Below, in pieces: positions 29,289-39,309 of a DNA stretch of 64,000 bases. Numbering within the stretch: position 1 is the stretch's first letter; each line of letters opens with the position of its first letter. The DNA lies in contig CAVWOT010000021.1 of the NCBI GenBank assembly GCA_963756605.1, positions 1 to 64,000 of the forward strand, written 5' to 3'. Below the pieces are notes generated by a model. The model saw only the letters and a program-made list of their open reading frames with translations, was not told the DNA's origin and made no database searches. The position numbers were made by a program, and so were the translations under genes. The DNA comes from Bog-159 sp963756605. GTDB taxonomy: Bacteria > Acidobacteriota > Terriglobia > Bryobacterales > Bryobacteraceae.

Positions 29289-30147
29289 ATGCGGTTCATC
29301 AACCGCGAGGTGCCGATCGCGGATGTCGCTCGCGGATGTCGCTCGCGTGCTCGATTTACGGCCGGACGGCGCTGGCAAAATTCATTGCTGGCATCCGGAC
29401 CGACATCCGCATGGTGACCGAACGGCCTCAGTTGGGATTCGCGCCAGCAACAACACGGCGAAGTGTTTTGGATGTGATTCGAAACCTATGGGAGCCATCA
29501 AAATGGTAATGGACGTCCGCGGCGTCGGGCAGGCGGACGCAGCGCTCTGGATCGCCGAGCGGTTCTCGGTGCCGTCCATACCGGCGCGTAAGCGCCTCGC
29601 CGAGCCAGATCGACGCCGGGACCGGGTCGGATACGAGCGCGGGCTTGGGCTGCTGATTCGTTCCGTTCTTTGGGCCAGGCTCTCGGCGCCTGCGCAGGCC
29701 ATGGCGCCAGTGCTGCTCGAACTTGGTGAGAAGGACCGGCCGCTCGACGAAACGCTGCGGGTGCAGATGGCGTATCGTACGCTGGCGCGTTACAGCGGCG
29801 TGCAGTCGCACAATGCCATCCGGAAGGGCTTGGTTGAACTGGCCGACGTTGGATTTCTGATTCCGCCCGCGGGCGCTGCGTCGCCATAGCTGGATCGCCA
29901 CTCGGCGATGTACATCGTGACGCCCAATTCCCGCGCGCTTTGGGAAACTGGCGCAAACCACCGCCCGGCAGACGCAGCAGGAGATTGACGCCGAGGTCGA
30001 ATTGCGCGCGCGGCGGAGGCACGAAAGACCGCGCTCCAGCAAAGGAAACTGACAGGCAGGAGCAGGGCGCCGGCGCGCGGCTGTACTAAGTACAACATCT
30101 GTATTCCGCGAATACCGTGGAACGAAAAGACGCTATTCCAGGGATAG
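29289..30147 (+). pseudogene. CHC2 zinc-finger primase-like protein, broken
   Basis: It begins MRFINREVPIADVARVL and carries the CHC2-type zinc finger (IHCWHPDRHPHGDRTASVGI ... KCFGCDSK), then GVGQADAALWIAERF and a helical region ending VELADVGFLIPPAG. A 13-bp tandem duplication (29317-29342) shifts the frame inside the first 15 codons. More frame changes after 29880 scatter the C-terminus (AMYIVTPNS onward). Such proteins open replication modules of phage or integrative elements. Confidence 0.75.
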
Positions 30148-30213
30148 GGTGATCTTGCATCAGCAGCCGGTCTTGCATCTCGCCGGCTGGCACTGAACGG
30201 AGGAACAGAAACG

Positions 30214-30552
30214 ATGGCCGAACTGCGATTCTCAGAAATATCCGCGCCGCGCCAGAAGCTCATTCGAACGTGTCTCCGCCTGGCGTTCGGCAACGTCTGC
30301 GGCTTGGCCTTGCGCGATTGCGAGCCGGTGTTCGACCCACAGGCGCAACTCATCTTCGATCTGAAGCTCGACACCGATGAGGAGCCGCGTCCAGAACTGG
30401 AATTGAGGGATTTCGTTCTCTGTCGCGAGATCTGTCGGCTCCTGCTGGTTTTCGACGCATTCCGCAACGGCAGCACCATCGAGCACCTCGAAGTTAGGGC
30501 CGAGGTGCCGCGCCGGATCGTTTTTCAAGGCCGCCGATCCGCGCAGAGGTAA
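30214..30552 (+). CDS. Small hypothetical protein of the element
   Basis: A 112-residue protein (MAELRFSEISAPRQKLIRTCLRLAFGNVCGLALRDCEPVFDP...). A good GGAGG site precedes the ATG. No motif is recognised. It lies five bases upstream of the HTH gene and is probably cotranscribed with it and the integrase. Confidence 0.65.
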   Translation: MAELRFSEISAPRQKLIRTCLRLAFGNVCGLALRDCEPVFDPQAQLIFDLKLDTDEEPRPELELRDFVLCREICRLLLVFDAFRNGSTIEHLEVRAEVPRRIVFQGRRSAQR

Positions 30553-30557
30553 TCGGC

Positions 30558-31070
30558 ATGATTCAGTTCAATAACGGTAAGGCCAAGTTCATAGCGCAAC
30601 CACGGCCTGATGGAACAATAGACATCCGGCAGCGGGCGGCGGAGTTGCGTTTTGTGAGAGCGGTCTCGCAGGCGGCATTTTTTCCCTGGGTAACAGCGCG
30701 GCTTCATCCTGAAGGTACCCAAACAGCGGCGGAAACCATCATGAACCGCGCTGAGACGTGCTTCGGCCTTCGGACCGAGGTGGCGGAGATCCCCTTTTCG
30801 TTGGCAACCAGAGGCAATCAGCGTCTGGATGCGCTCGCCGATGCTATCGCCGAACGTATGTTCCAGCGGCTCACCGCGGCGCAGGAGCGCAACAAGGGCC
30901 GGCTGCTGGACGTGCGTGCCGCGGCCGAATACATTGGACCCACACCCACCGCCCTCCGCCACCTCATCGCCACCGGAACGATCCCCTGTTTTGTGCGGCG
31001 CGACGGGCGCGTTCAGCTTGATCGCCAAGACCTCGACAATTGGGTTGAACTCAGCAAAACAGGTGTCTAA
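30558..31070 (+). CDS. HTH protein, excisionase-like C-terminus
   Basis: 170 residues. The C-terminal part (LLDVRAAAEYIGPTPTALRHLIATGTIPCFVRRDGRVQLDRQDLDNWVE) is a MerR/excisionase-type winged helix-turn-helix. The N-terminal ~110 residues are unassigned. It ends one base before the integrase ATG, which fits a recombination directionality factor or regulator encoded with the integrase. Confidence 0.78.
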   Translation: MIQFNNGKAKFIAQPRPDGTIDIRQRAAELRFVRAVSQAAFFPWVTARLHPEGTQTAAETIMNRAETCFGLRTEVAEIPFSLATRGNQRLDALADAIAERMFQRLTAAQERNKGRLLDVRAAAEYIGPTPTALRHLIATGTIPCFVRRDGRVQLDRQDLDNWVELSKTGV

Positions 31071-31071
31071 C

Positions 31072-32180
31072 ATGGGTGCCATTATGCGTAAACGAGGTAC
31101 TGGGACGGTTTACCGGCGCGGACAGATTTGGTGGATCCAATATTTCGTCCGGGGACGGATTGTGCCGAAGAGCAGCGGTTCGACCGAGAAGACCGACGCG
31201 GAGAACCTGTTGAGGCAGCGCATCGGCCGGCGCGTAGGGCCGGAGCGCGCTACCAATCGCGGATCTGTGCGCGCTGGTAGTGGAGGATAACCAGTTGCGC
31301 AAGTTACGCGATGCCGGACATGTCGAGTGGCGCTAGAAAGCCCACATTGAGCCCGTGTTGGGCAGCCTGCTGGTGTCCCGGTTCGGCTCAGCGCAGGTGC
31401 ATCAGTACATTGCGCAATGCCGGTCGGCAGGCGCGTCCGACGCCACCATCAATCGGGAACTCGCGATTCATGAGCCGCGGATTCAGACTCGGCGCCCAGG
31501 AGGATCCTCCGCTAGTGCAGCGGCAACGGGCGATCTCCATGCTCGCGGAAGACAATGTCCGCCAGGGGTTCTTGGAGCAGGATCAGTATGAGCGGCTGCT
31601 GGAGGAACTGCCGGCCAGTCTCAAGACTCTGTTCGTATGCGGCTATCACACGGGAGCCCGCAAGAACGAGTTGCGGCGCATCCGCTGGGAGCACGTGGAT
31701 GCTGAGGCCGGACTGATCCGGTTGTCGGCCAGCCAGACGAAGGGGAAGAAGCCCCGCACGCTTCCGATCTACGGAGACATGCGGCGATGGCTGGAGCGCC
31801 AGCGCGAAAGCTGCCCGGCGGGCTCGTTCTGGGTGTTCCACGGGACGCATAACTGCCCGGTGGGCAATCAGCTCAACGGCTGGGCAGAGGCCTGCGAACG
31901 CGCCGTAGTGGCAGGGTTGCTGTTCCACGATCTGCGGCGGAGCGCGCGGAACATGAAGCGCGCCGGTATCCAGGACAAAGTCGCCATTGAGATCAGTGGA
32001 CACCGCACGCGGTCCATTTTCGACCGCTACAACGTCGTGGACGTGGCCGACCTGGAGAATGCCGGGAAACGGCTGGAAGAGTACGCCAAGAAGCGGCAAC
32101 AGGAACGGGCGGCGAAGCTAAGGCGGGTCAAGTGGAGTGACGCGGACGGGATTAATAAACCCGCGGAAGGGCAAAAATAA
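31072..32180 (+). pseudogene. Tyrosine integrase, N-terminal frameshifts
   Basis: The start MGAIMRKRGTGTVYRRGQIWWIQYFVRGR is a typical integrase N-terminus. Between about 31230 and 31520 the frame changes several times (EPVLGSLLVSRFGSAQVHQYI is in another frame). From about 31525 the catalytic domain is continuous, with Arg in TGARKNELRRIRWEHVD, LFHDLRRSARN (HxxR) and ISGHRTRSIFDRYNVV (His/Tyr). The catalytic half is sound but the protein is broken upstream. It ends 64 bp before the 5' end of tRNA-Leu. Confidence 0.85.
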
Positions 32181-32244
32181 AGCCGAGAACCACTACAGTG
32201 CAGCTGGAGCAATTTTAGGGTAAACTCAAACGAGTCAGTCCTTT

Positions 32245-32333
32245 GCCGGAGTGGCGGAACTGGCAGACGCACGGGACTCAAAATCCCGCGCCCTTCACTG
32301 GGCATGTGGGTTCGACCCCCACCTCCGGCACCA
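32245..32333 (+). tRNA. tRNA-Leu (anticodon CAA)
   Basis: Complete type II tRNA with a long variable arm. The acceptor stem GCCGGAG pairs with CTCCGGC, the anticodon loop CTCAAAA gives CAA, the T arm is GGGTTCGACCCCC and the CCA is encoded (32331-32333). It is flanked on both sides by integrase genes in the same direction, marking it as an integration site. Confidence 0.96.
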
Positions 32334-32417
32334 GGTTGTTTTCAATAACTTAACCCAAATCACCCCCATTTCTTGAGCAATTTTGAGTAATGCCCGTGCT
32401 AGAATCGGGTCGCTATT

Positions 32418-32910
32418 ATGACCTTGAATCTTTATCGCAGGCACGGTTCCCGTTGCTGCGCGGGCCGGCCGCAGCATGCCACATCTCACGAATCAGAGGA
32501 ACTTCGGCGCGGCTGGAAACGATGCTTTTGTCCGATCTATGCAAGCGGAACCATCGCTGGACAGTTCAAGCGCAAGAACACGGAGCGTACCGACTGGGAA
32601 GCCGCTAAGACCACGGTAGGCGCCTGGGAGGACGCGGGCGCCTGGGACCCGTCCGTAACTGTCCATAACCCCGTGCCCCAGGTCCCCGCGATTCCGGCCC
32701 AAGAAGCACAGCTGGTTACGATCACAGAAGCGACTGAATTTTTTCTGTCGAATCGGACGCAAAGGGGTATAGAATCCTCAACCCTGTCCAAGTACGCCAC
32801 GTTCGTTAACAGCTACGTGCCTACTGCCGCTCGCGGGGCTATGTGAACCTGCCACAGTTAACCGTGGTGGATATGGACCGTTTCTATGCTTCGCGGAAAG
32901 ATGGCAAAAG
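32418..32910 (+). pseudogene. N-terminal fragment of another tyrosine integrase
   Basis: Begins MTLNLYRRHGSRCC and includes IYASGTIAGQFKRKNTERTDWEAAK, then LVTITEATEFFLSNRTQRGIESSTLSKYATFVNSY, a core-binding domain. After a one-base frame change near 32825 it continues CRSRGYVNLPQLTVVDMDRFYASRKDGK and then runs directly into PD40 propeller sequence. It has no catalytic domain. It sits just downstream of the tRNA-Leu 3' end, the classical position of a tRNA-targeting integrase. Confidence 0.78.
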
Positions 32911-34330
32911 CTGGAACGGCTCAGAAATTGCCGTGTTCCGGATCGATTCGCAGCGGGGCACTTTCGTCATCCCCCGCCTCGGAGGTCCCCCGAGGCTGGT
33001 CGCCGGCGGCACTGATCCATGCTGGTCGCCCGACGGTACTCAAATCGCCCAGGCTCGGCAAGACGAGGTGGCCTTCTGGATAGTGGATAAGATGACGGGG
33101 ATTGCTAGGCAGATGCGCATGACGGGTTTTCGAATGATCCTCGACCTTGACTGGTCGCCAGTGTCACATGGATGGGAAAGGGAATGGCGATTTGGACCGT
33201 CCGGCCGGATGGAAGCCAACAGCAAAAAGTGTTTGAACAAGATAATCTGGCTTCGCCTAGATGGTCTCCGGCCGGAGACACCCTTTACTTCCTGTTTAGC
33301 AGCCCTGGCAATACCCAAGATCTCCTGAAGGCCTCCATAGACCCCAAATCAGGGAAAGCCAAGCCGCCTTCGCTCCTATTGGGCGGTTTGCAGACCGGCG
33401 ATTACTTAACAGTGTCCGCCGATGGGACACGTCTCGCGTACTCCAGGGCGCAGCATTATTCGAATCTTTGGCTGGCCAGGCCTACCGTTCCGGGCGGCAA
33501 GGAAGCCGGCACGGGACCTCAAGCCACGCCGCTGACGACGGGAACTTCCACTTTCGATTCGCCCAGCATTTCGCCCGATGGCAGGTGGGTCGCCTACGTC
33601 ACTGCGGGGCACATTTGCAAGATGCCCATCGAAGGCGGCAAACCCACACAGTTGACGTTCTCGAACGGCGTTGACTCCAGCCCGGCGTGGTCTCCGGACG
33701 ACGGCAAACGCATTGCGTTCGGTTCCAATGAAGGCGGCGCATACAGAGTTTGGATCGTAGATGCGGATGGCGGCAACCGCCGGCCGTTTGCCAAGACTCA
33801 TTTGGACGAGGAGATTGACTCTCAACTCGCATGGTCGCCGGGCCCTGACATTATTTACCAGACTCCCGGGAATCAGAATTTCAATATACTCGATGCGGAG
33901 ACCGGCGCGGAAAAGCCTCTGATACAGACCGGGCCTGGTCCGCCCTATTACGCGGAGGGTTGGCTGTTCAAGCCACAGTATTCACGCGACGGCACGAAGA
34001 TCGCAGTCTTCTGGAACCGGAAGCCCCAAGCCGGACTCTGGGTAATTTCGCTGATCGATCACTCGCAGACGCTGCGCCATGCCGGGCAGTGTTATCCCGC
34101 CGGATGGTCACCGGACGGAAGCTCTATATACACTTACTGTGGCAGTGACATTGCTGTCGGTACCCGCCGCCCCGGCCGGTCGTGGTGGCGCGCACACCAT
34201 TTTCTCAGTTCAGGGAGACATCGGTGCCGCTAGTGTGAGCGCGGATGGAAAAAAGTTCGTCTACTCCGTGGCGGAAACGAAGTCGGATGTGTGGATCGTG
34301 GACAACTTCGATCCGGCGAACCGAAAGTAG
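32911..34330 (+). pseudogene. PD40 beta-propeller protein, 5'-truncated and frameshifted
   Basis: Repeats of the PD40 type follow each other: DPCWSPDGTQIAQAR, LASPRWSPAGDTLYFLF, TFDSPSISPDGRWVAYVTAG, SSPAWSPDDGKRIAFGSNEGG, KPQYSRDGTKIAVFW and CYPAGWSPDGSSIY. The end is SVSADGKKFVYSVAETKSDVWIVDNFDPANRK. Frame shifts occur near 33168 and 34160. The missing front was probably a kinase or DNA-binding domain, as in many Solibacter-type proteins. Confidence 0.8.
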
Positions 34331-34334
34331 CTTT

Positions 34335-34718
34335 ATGACTCCCGAGCGATGGCAGCGCGTCAAGTCCGTGTTCGAACGGGCGCTCGACCAACCGGCTGCC
34401 GCGCGCGACGGGTTCATCGATGCGGTCGGCGAGAGTCCCAGCATAGCGGCCGAAGTCCGCAAGCTGTTCTCTGGCGATATAGCCGCTGGGAGTTTCCTGC
34501 AGGACGCAGCTTCGCTCGAACCTTCGGTGCCGCCGTTGTCTCCCGGCGAGCTGGTAGGCGGAAACTTCCGCATCGTGAGTCTGCTGGGAAGCGGCGGCAT
34601 GGGTGTCGTCTACCGCGCCGATCATCTGGTATTGTCGCGCCCGGTGGCGCTCAAGTTTTTCCTAAGCGGCCAGTCCGGCGCTCCGCAGCCAGCACATATT
34701 GGTTCGCCTGGCTGGTGA
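34335..34718 (+). pseudogene. Ser/Thr protein kinase, N-terminal fragment
   Basis: Begins MTPERWQRVKSVFERALDQPAAARDGFIDAV, the usual leader of Solibacter-type kinases. The kinase domain start follows: FRIVSLLGSGGMGVVYRADH (glycine loop) and VALKFF (catalytic Lys). The frame then leaves kinase sequence and stops at 34718; the rest of the domain is deleted. It lies four bases after the PD40 remnant stop. Non-functional. Confidence 0.82.
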
Positions 34719-34861
34719 CCTCGGCGCGCGCCTGTGGCGGCAGGCCGCTGGAATCTTTCACGGCCGCCGCGAGCCCAGGGCGATGCCTCGGTCTCCGGTC
34801 CACGCGGATGGTGTACACTGTGAGATCCAAAGTTTTGTCACATTCAGATCGGGGGTTGCCA

Positions 34862-35923
34862 ATGTACAGATATGTCGCCGTGGGACTCTGCATAACTATC
34901 ATCACGTGCGTGCCGGCAATTTACGCGGACGACGCTGCGGCCACGTTCGCCACCTTCGACGCGCCCGGCACGCCTACCGCGACAATTCCGGTGAGCATTA
35001 ACACAGGAGGGACGGTCGCCGGGTATTCGATCGATGCCGGGACCGTGTACCACGGTTTCGTGCGCGCTTCCGATGGTACGATCACGGCATTCGACGCCCC
35101 TGGCGCGGGCACGGGTCTCGCGCAGGGCACCCAGCCCACCGGCATCAACACCTCCGGGACTACCACGGGTGGCGTGATCGACGCGAGCAATATCAGCCAT
35201 GGCTTCGTGCGTGCTCCCGGCGGTAAAATCACCACGTTTCACGTTTCGAGCGCGGGTACAGCAGCCAACCAGGGCACCACGCCCGAAGGCATCAACGCGG
35301 CAGGAACGATCGTGGGGGTCTACGTCGACGAGAATGGCGTGGACCACGCGTTTCTGCGGGAGGCCAACGGCGCCATCACGACCTTTGATGCGCCCGGTGC
35401 GGGCACAAGTAGCGGTCAGGGCAGCGGCGCCCAATGCATTAACTCCGCGGGAGAGATTGGGGGAAGCTACGCCGACGCGTCCGGTGTGGTGCACGGCTTC
35501 GTGCGCTCGGCTAACGGCGAGATCACCAGCTTCGATGCCCCAGGCGCGGGAATTGGTTTGCAACAGGGCACGATCGTCTTAGCCATCAACACGGCGGGCG
35601 CAGTAACGGGAATCTACAAAGACGCGAACAATATGATTCACTCCTACGTGATGGCCAGCGACGGCACTATCACGCCTTTCGATGTCCCCGGGGACCTGTT
35701 GACCTATGCGGCGAGTATCAACGGCAAAGGTACGATAGCAGGGTACTACGCTGTGAAAACGGTGTTCCGCGGCTTCCTGCGATCACCGGGCGGCAGCATC
35801 ACGACGGTGCAGGTTCCGCAAGCTAAGTACACGTACCCCCAGAGCATCAACCAAGCGGGTGTGATCGCGGGTTCGTACGTGGATGCTGAGTCGGTTACGC
35901 ACGGTTTCGTGAGGACGCCGTGA
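34862..35923 (+). CDS. Secreted HAF-repeat protein
   Basis: 353 residues with a signal peptide (MYRYVAVGLCITIITCVPAIYADD). The mature part is six or seven degenerate ~43-residue repeats built around GINTSGTTTGGVIDASNISHGFVRAPGGKITTFDAPGAGT, the HAF extracellular repeat, probably forming a propeller or beta structure. There is no catalytic motif and the function is unknown. The reading frame is open far upstream, but the ATG at 34862 is chosen because it starts the signal peptide. Confidence 0.85.
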   Translation: MYRYVAVGLCITIITCVPAIYADDAAATFATFDAPGTPTATIPVSINTGGTVAGYSIDAGTVYHGFVRASDGTITAFDAPGAGTGLAQGTQPTGINTSGTTTGGVIDASNISHGFVRAPGGKITTFHVSSAGTAANQGTTPEGINAAGTIVGVYVDENGVDHAFLREANGAITTFDAPGAGTSSGQGSGAQCINSAGEIGGSYADASGVVHGFVRSANGEITSFDAPGAGIGLQQGTIVLAINTAGAVTGIYKDANNMIHSYVMASDGTITPFDVPGDLLTYAASINGKGTIAGYYAVKTVFRGFLRSPGGSITTVQVPQAKYTYPQSINQAGVIAGSYVDAESVTHGFVRTP

Positions 35924-35949
35924 TCGGCGCGCGTGCGGTATATCAAAGC

Positions 35950-35985
35950 AAAAAGCCGCGCCTCCCGCAAAGGGAAGCGCGGCCT
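35950..35985 (-). terminator. Terminator downstream of groEL
   Basis: On the minus strand the stem GCCGCGCTTCCC / GGGAGGCGCGGC (with a small mismatch) closes on a short loop and is followed by TTTTTGCTTTG. It lies about 36 bases after the groEL stop and also just after the convergent HAF gene. Confidence 0.75.
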
Positions 35986-36020
35986 TCTGTCTCCTGACTT
36001 CTGTCTCCTGACTACTCTTC

Positions 36021-37649
<1,629 letters not shown>

Positions 37650-37665
37650 TGATGTTTTCTCCTCC

Positions 37666-37983
37666 TTAGGACGCCTTCTTGGCTACCATGGGCTGACTTT
37701 CCAAAATGCCGAGAACTTCGTCCTCGCGCATGATCAAGAACTCATCACCATCCAGCTTGATGTCGCTGCCGGAATACTTGCCGAACAGGATGCGGTTACC
37801 CACTTCCACGTCGAGCGGTACGAGCTTGCCGTCTTCGAGACGCTTGCCCTTGCCTACAGCGACGACTTCGCCTTCCTGCGGTTTTTCTTTCGCCGAATCG
37901 GGGATGTAAAGGCCGCCTTGCATGGTCTCCTTCTCCTCGATCCGTTTGACCACAATGCGGTCATAGAGCGGACGAATCTTCAT
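37666..37983 (-). CDS. groES: Co-chaperonin GroES (10 kDa)
   Basis: 105 residues from MKIRPLYDRIVVKRIEEKETMQGGLYIPDSAKEKPQEGEVVAVG, with the mobile loop (KETMQGGLYIP) and the roof-hairpin region intact. The frame is open upstream for 27 codons, but the ATG at 37983 is the conserved start. It is separated from groEL by 16 bases. A CIRCE-like operator lies about 75 bases upstream. Confidence 0.98.
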   Translation of the reverse strand: MKIRPLYDRIVVKRIEEKETMQGGLYIPDSAKEKPQEGEVVAVGKGKRLEDGKLVPLDVEVGNRILFGKYSGSDIKLDGDEFLIMREDEVLGILESQPMVAKKAS

Positions 37984-38057
37984 TAGATAGAACCTCCATC
38001 TTGCAGTTATGTTTTCGGGTTTGCGGAATCCGCGTAACGGAGTCCGAAGGTCTATTA

Positions 38058-38084
38058 TTAGCACACTCGCACTGCGAGTGACAA
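38058..38084. promoter_or_regulatory. CIRCE-like HrcA operator of groESL
   Basis: TTAGCACAC, nine bases, GAGTGACAA. Against the CIRCE consensus TTAGCACTC-N9-GAGTGCTAA the left arm matches 8 of 9 and the right arm 7 of 9, with the exact spacer. The position upstream of groES fits HrcA heat-shock repression. No hrcA gene is in the window. Confidence 0.7.
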
Positions 38085-38182
38085 GATTTTGCCGTAAGTT
38101 ATTGAAACTAAATATTAATTAAGTGCTTGACGCAAACTAGCTGCAGACCCCGAAAAGCGGCGATTTCCGTGCGTTCGCCAGA

Positions 38183-39022
38183 CTATTTGACTCCGACCCC
38201 GACGATAGCGACGGGCGCCGCTACCTCGTCGGCAACCACTTCGAAATGAACCAGGCAAGCATTGCCGAAAGATGTGGTGATGGCCACGTCGGTGGCGTCA
38301 CGGCCTGTAGCCATCAGCACCCGACCCACGCGCGGCTCATTATTTCTGGCATCGAAAGTCCACCAACGCCCTTCCAGATACACCTCGAACCATGCGGCGA
38401 AATCCATTACCGCGTCGGAAGGCGGTACACAGATGTCTCCCAGGTATCCGGTGGCGTAGCGCGCCGGAATATTTAAAGATCGGCAGAAGGTAATCGCCAG
38501 GTGCTGAAAATCCCGGCAAACACCCGTCCGCTCCCGGTACACGTTGAGGGCGGTTTTTGTCGGACTGGCGAACTCGTAACCGAAGGTCACATTCTGGTGC
38601 ACCCAATCGCAAATTGCCTGAACTCGCTGCCAGCCAGGCGCCATACCTCCAAACAATTGGGCCGCGGTAGCGGACAAAAGATCCACTTCGCAATAGCGGC
38701 TATTCAGTAGAAACACCAGTGTTTCCGGGGGCAACTGCGCCACGGGGATCTCGCGCGCCGATGGATCGCTTGGGTCCACGTTCCCGGAATCTCGGATCAG
38801 TGTCGAATTCCATAGCCGGATCCGCCCCGCGGGAGCGGTAAACCGGCAGCAGATGTTCCCGAAGCCGTCGGTGTATTGCTCCTGCTCGACCTCCGGCTCG
38901 ATTCGCAGCCTGTCGGGTTCCAGAAGGTCGTCCGCGCGCGATGGATGCACGTTGAGCAACGCGACCACCGGCACCGAAGAAGGAACGTCAAACTGAATGT
39001 CGTATCCGAGGCGAATCTGCAT
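38183..39022 (-). CDS. Transglutaminase-like protein (divergent copy)
   Basis: 279 residues. The N-terminal beta domain starts MQIRLGYDIQFDVPSSVPVVALLNVHPSRA. The transglutaminase core has Cys169 in RTGVCRDFQHLAITFCRSLNIPARYATGYL and Asp224 in WWTFDARNNEP. Where the three other transglutaminases here have HAW, this one has FAAW (residues 208-211), so the usual catalytic His is absent; from memory this is shared by its subfamily. It is divergent from the ATP-grasp operon across about 290 bp and probably belongs to the same system. Confidence 0.88.
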   Translation of the reverse strand: MQIRLGYDIQFDVPSSVPVVALLNVHPSRADDLLEPDRLRIEPEVEQEQYTDGFGNICCRFTAPAGRIRLWNSTLIRDSGNVDPSDPSAREIPVAQLPPETLVFLLNSRYCEVDLLSATAAQLFGGMAPGWQRVQAICDWVHQNVTFGYEFASPTKTALNVYRERTGVCRDFQHLAITFCRSLNIPARYATGYLGDICVPPSDAVMDFAAWFEVYLEGRWWTFDARNNEPRVGRVLMATGRDATDVAITTSFGNACLVHFEVVADEVAAPVAIVGVGVK

Positions 39023-39309
39023 ATTTTTCCTAATGGGCCGTGGGGTGGACGCGGACTCGGCGCCAGGCAGGCTTCAGGAACGGTCGGCTTCCACGCGGGC
39101 CGTTCATTCTTAAGTTTACCGAAACGCTCCTGTAAACGGCTTTTGGTTTGATCGGTTGGAAATACCGACCGAGATAATTCATACAGTGTGGTTCCTACCG
39201 GAGCAGGTAGAACCTCGGCACCCGGGAGAGCTATACTCGTGCTGTAGCTTCCGTTTCCGGTCCTATTCCCCGTCGAACGGTTTCCGGTAACAAGACGACG
39301 TTGTGGAAT

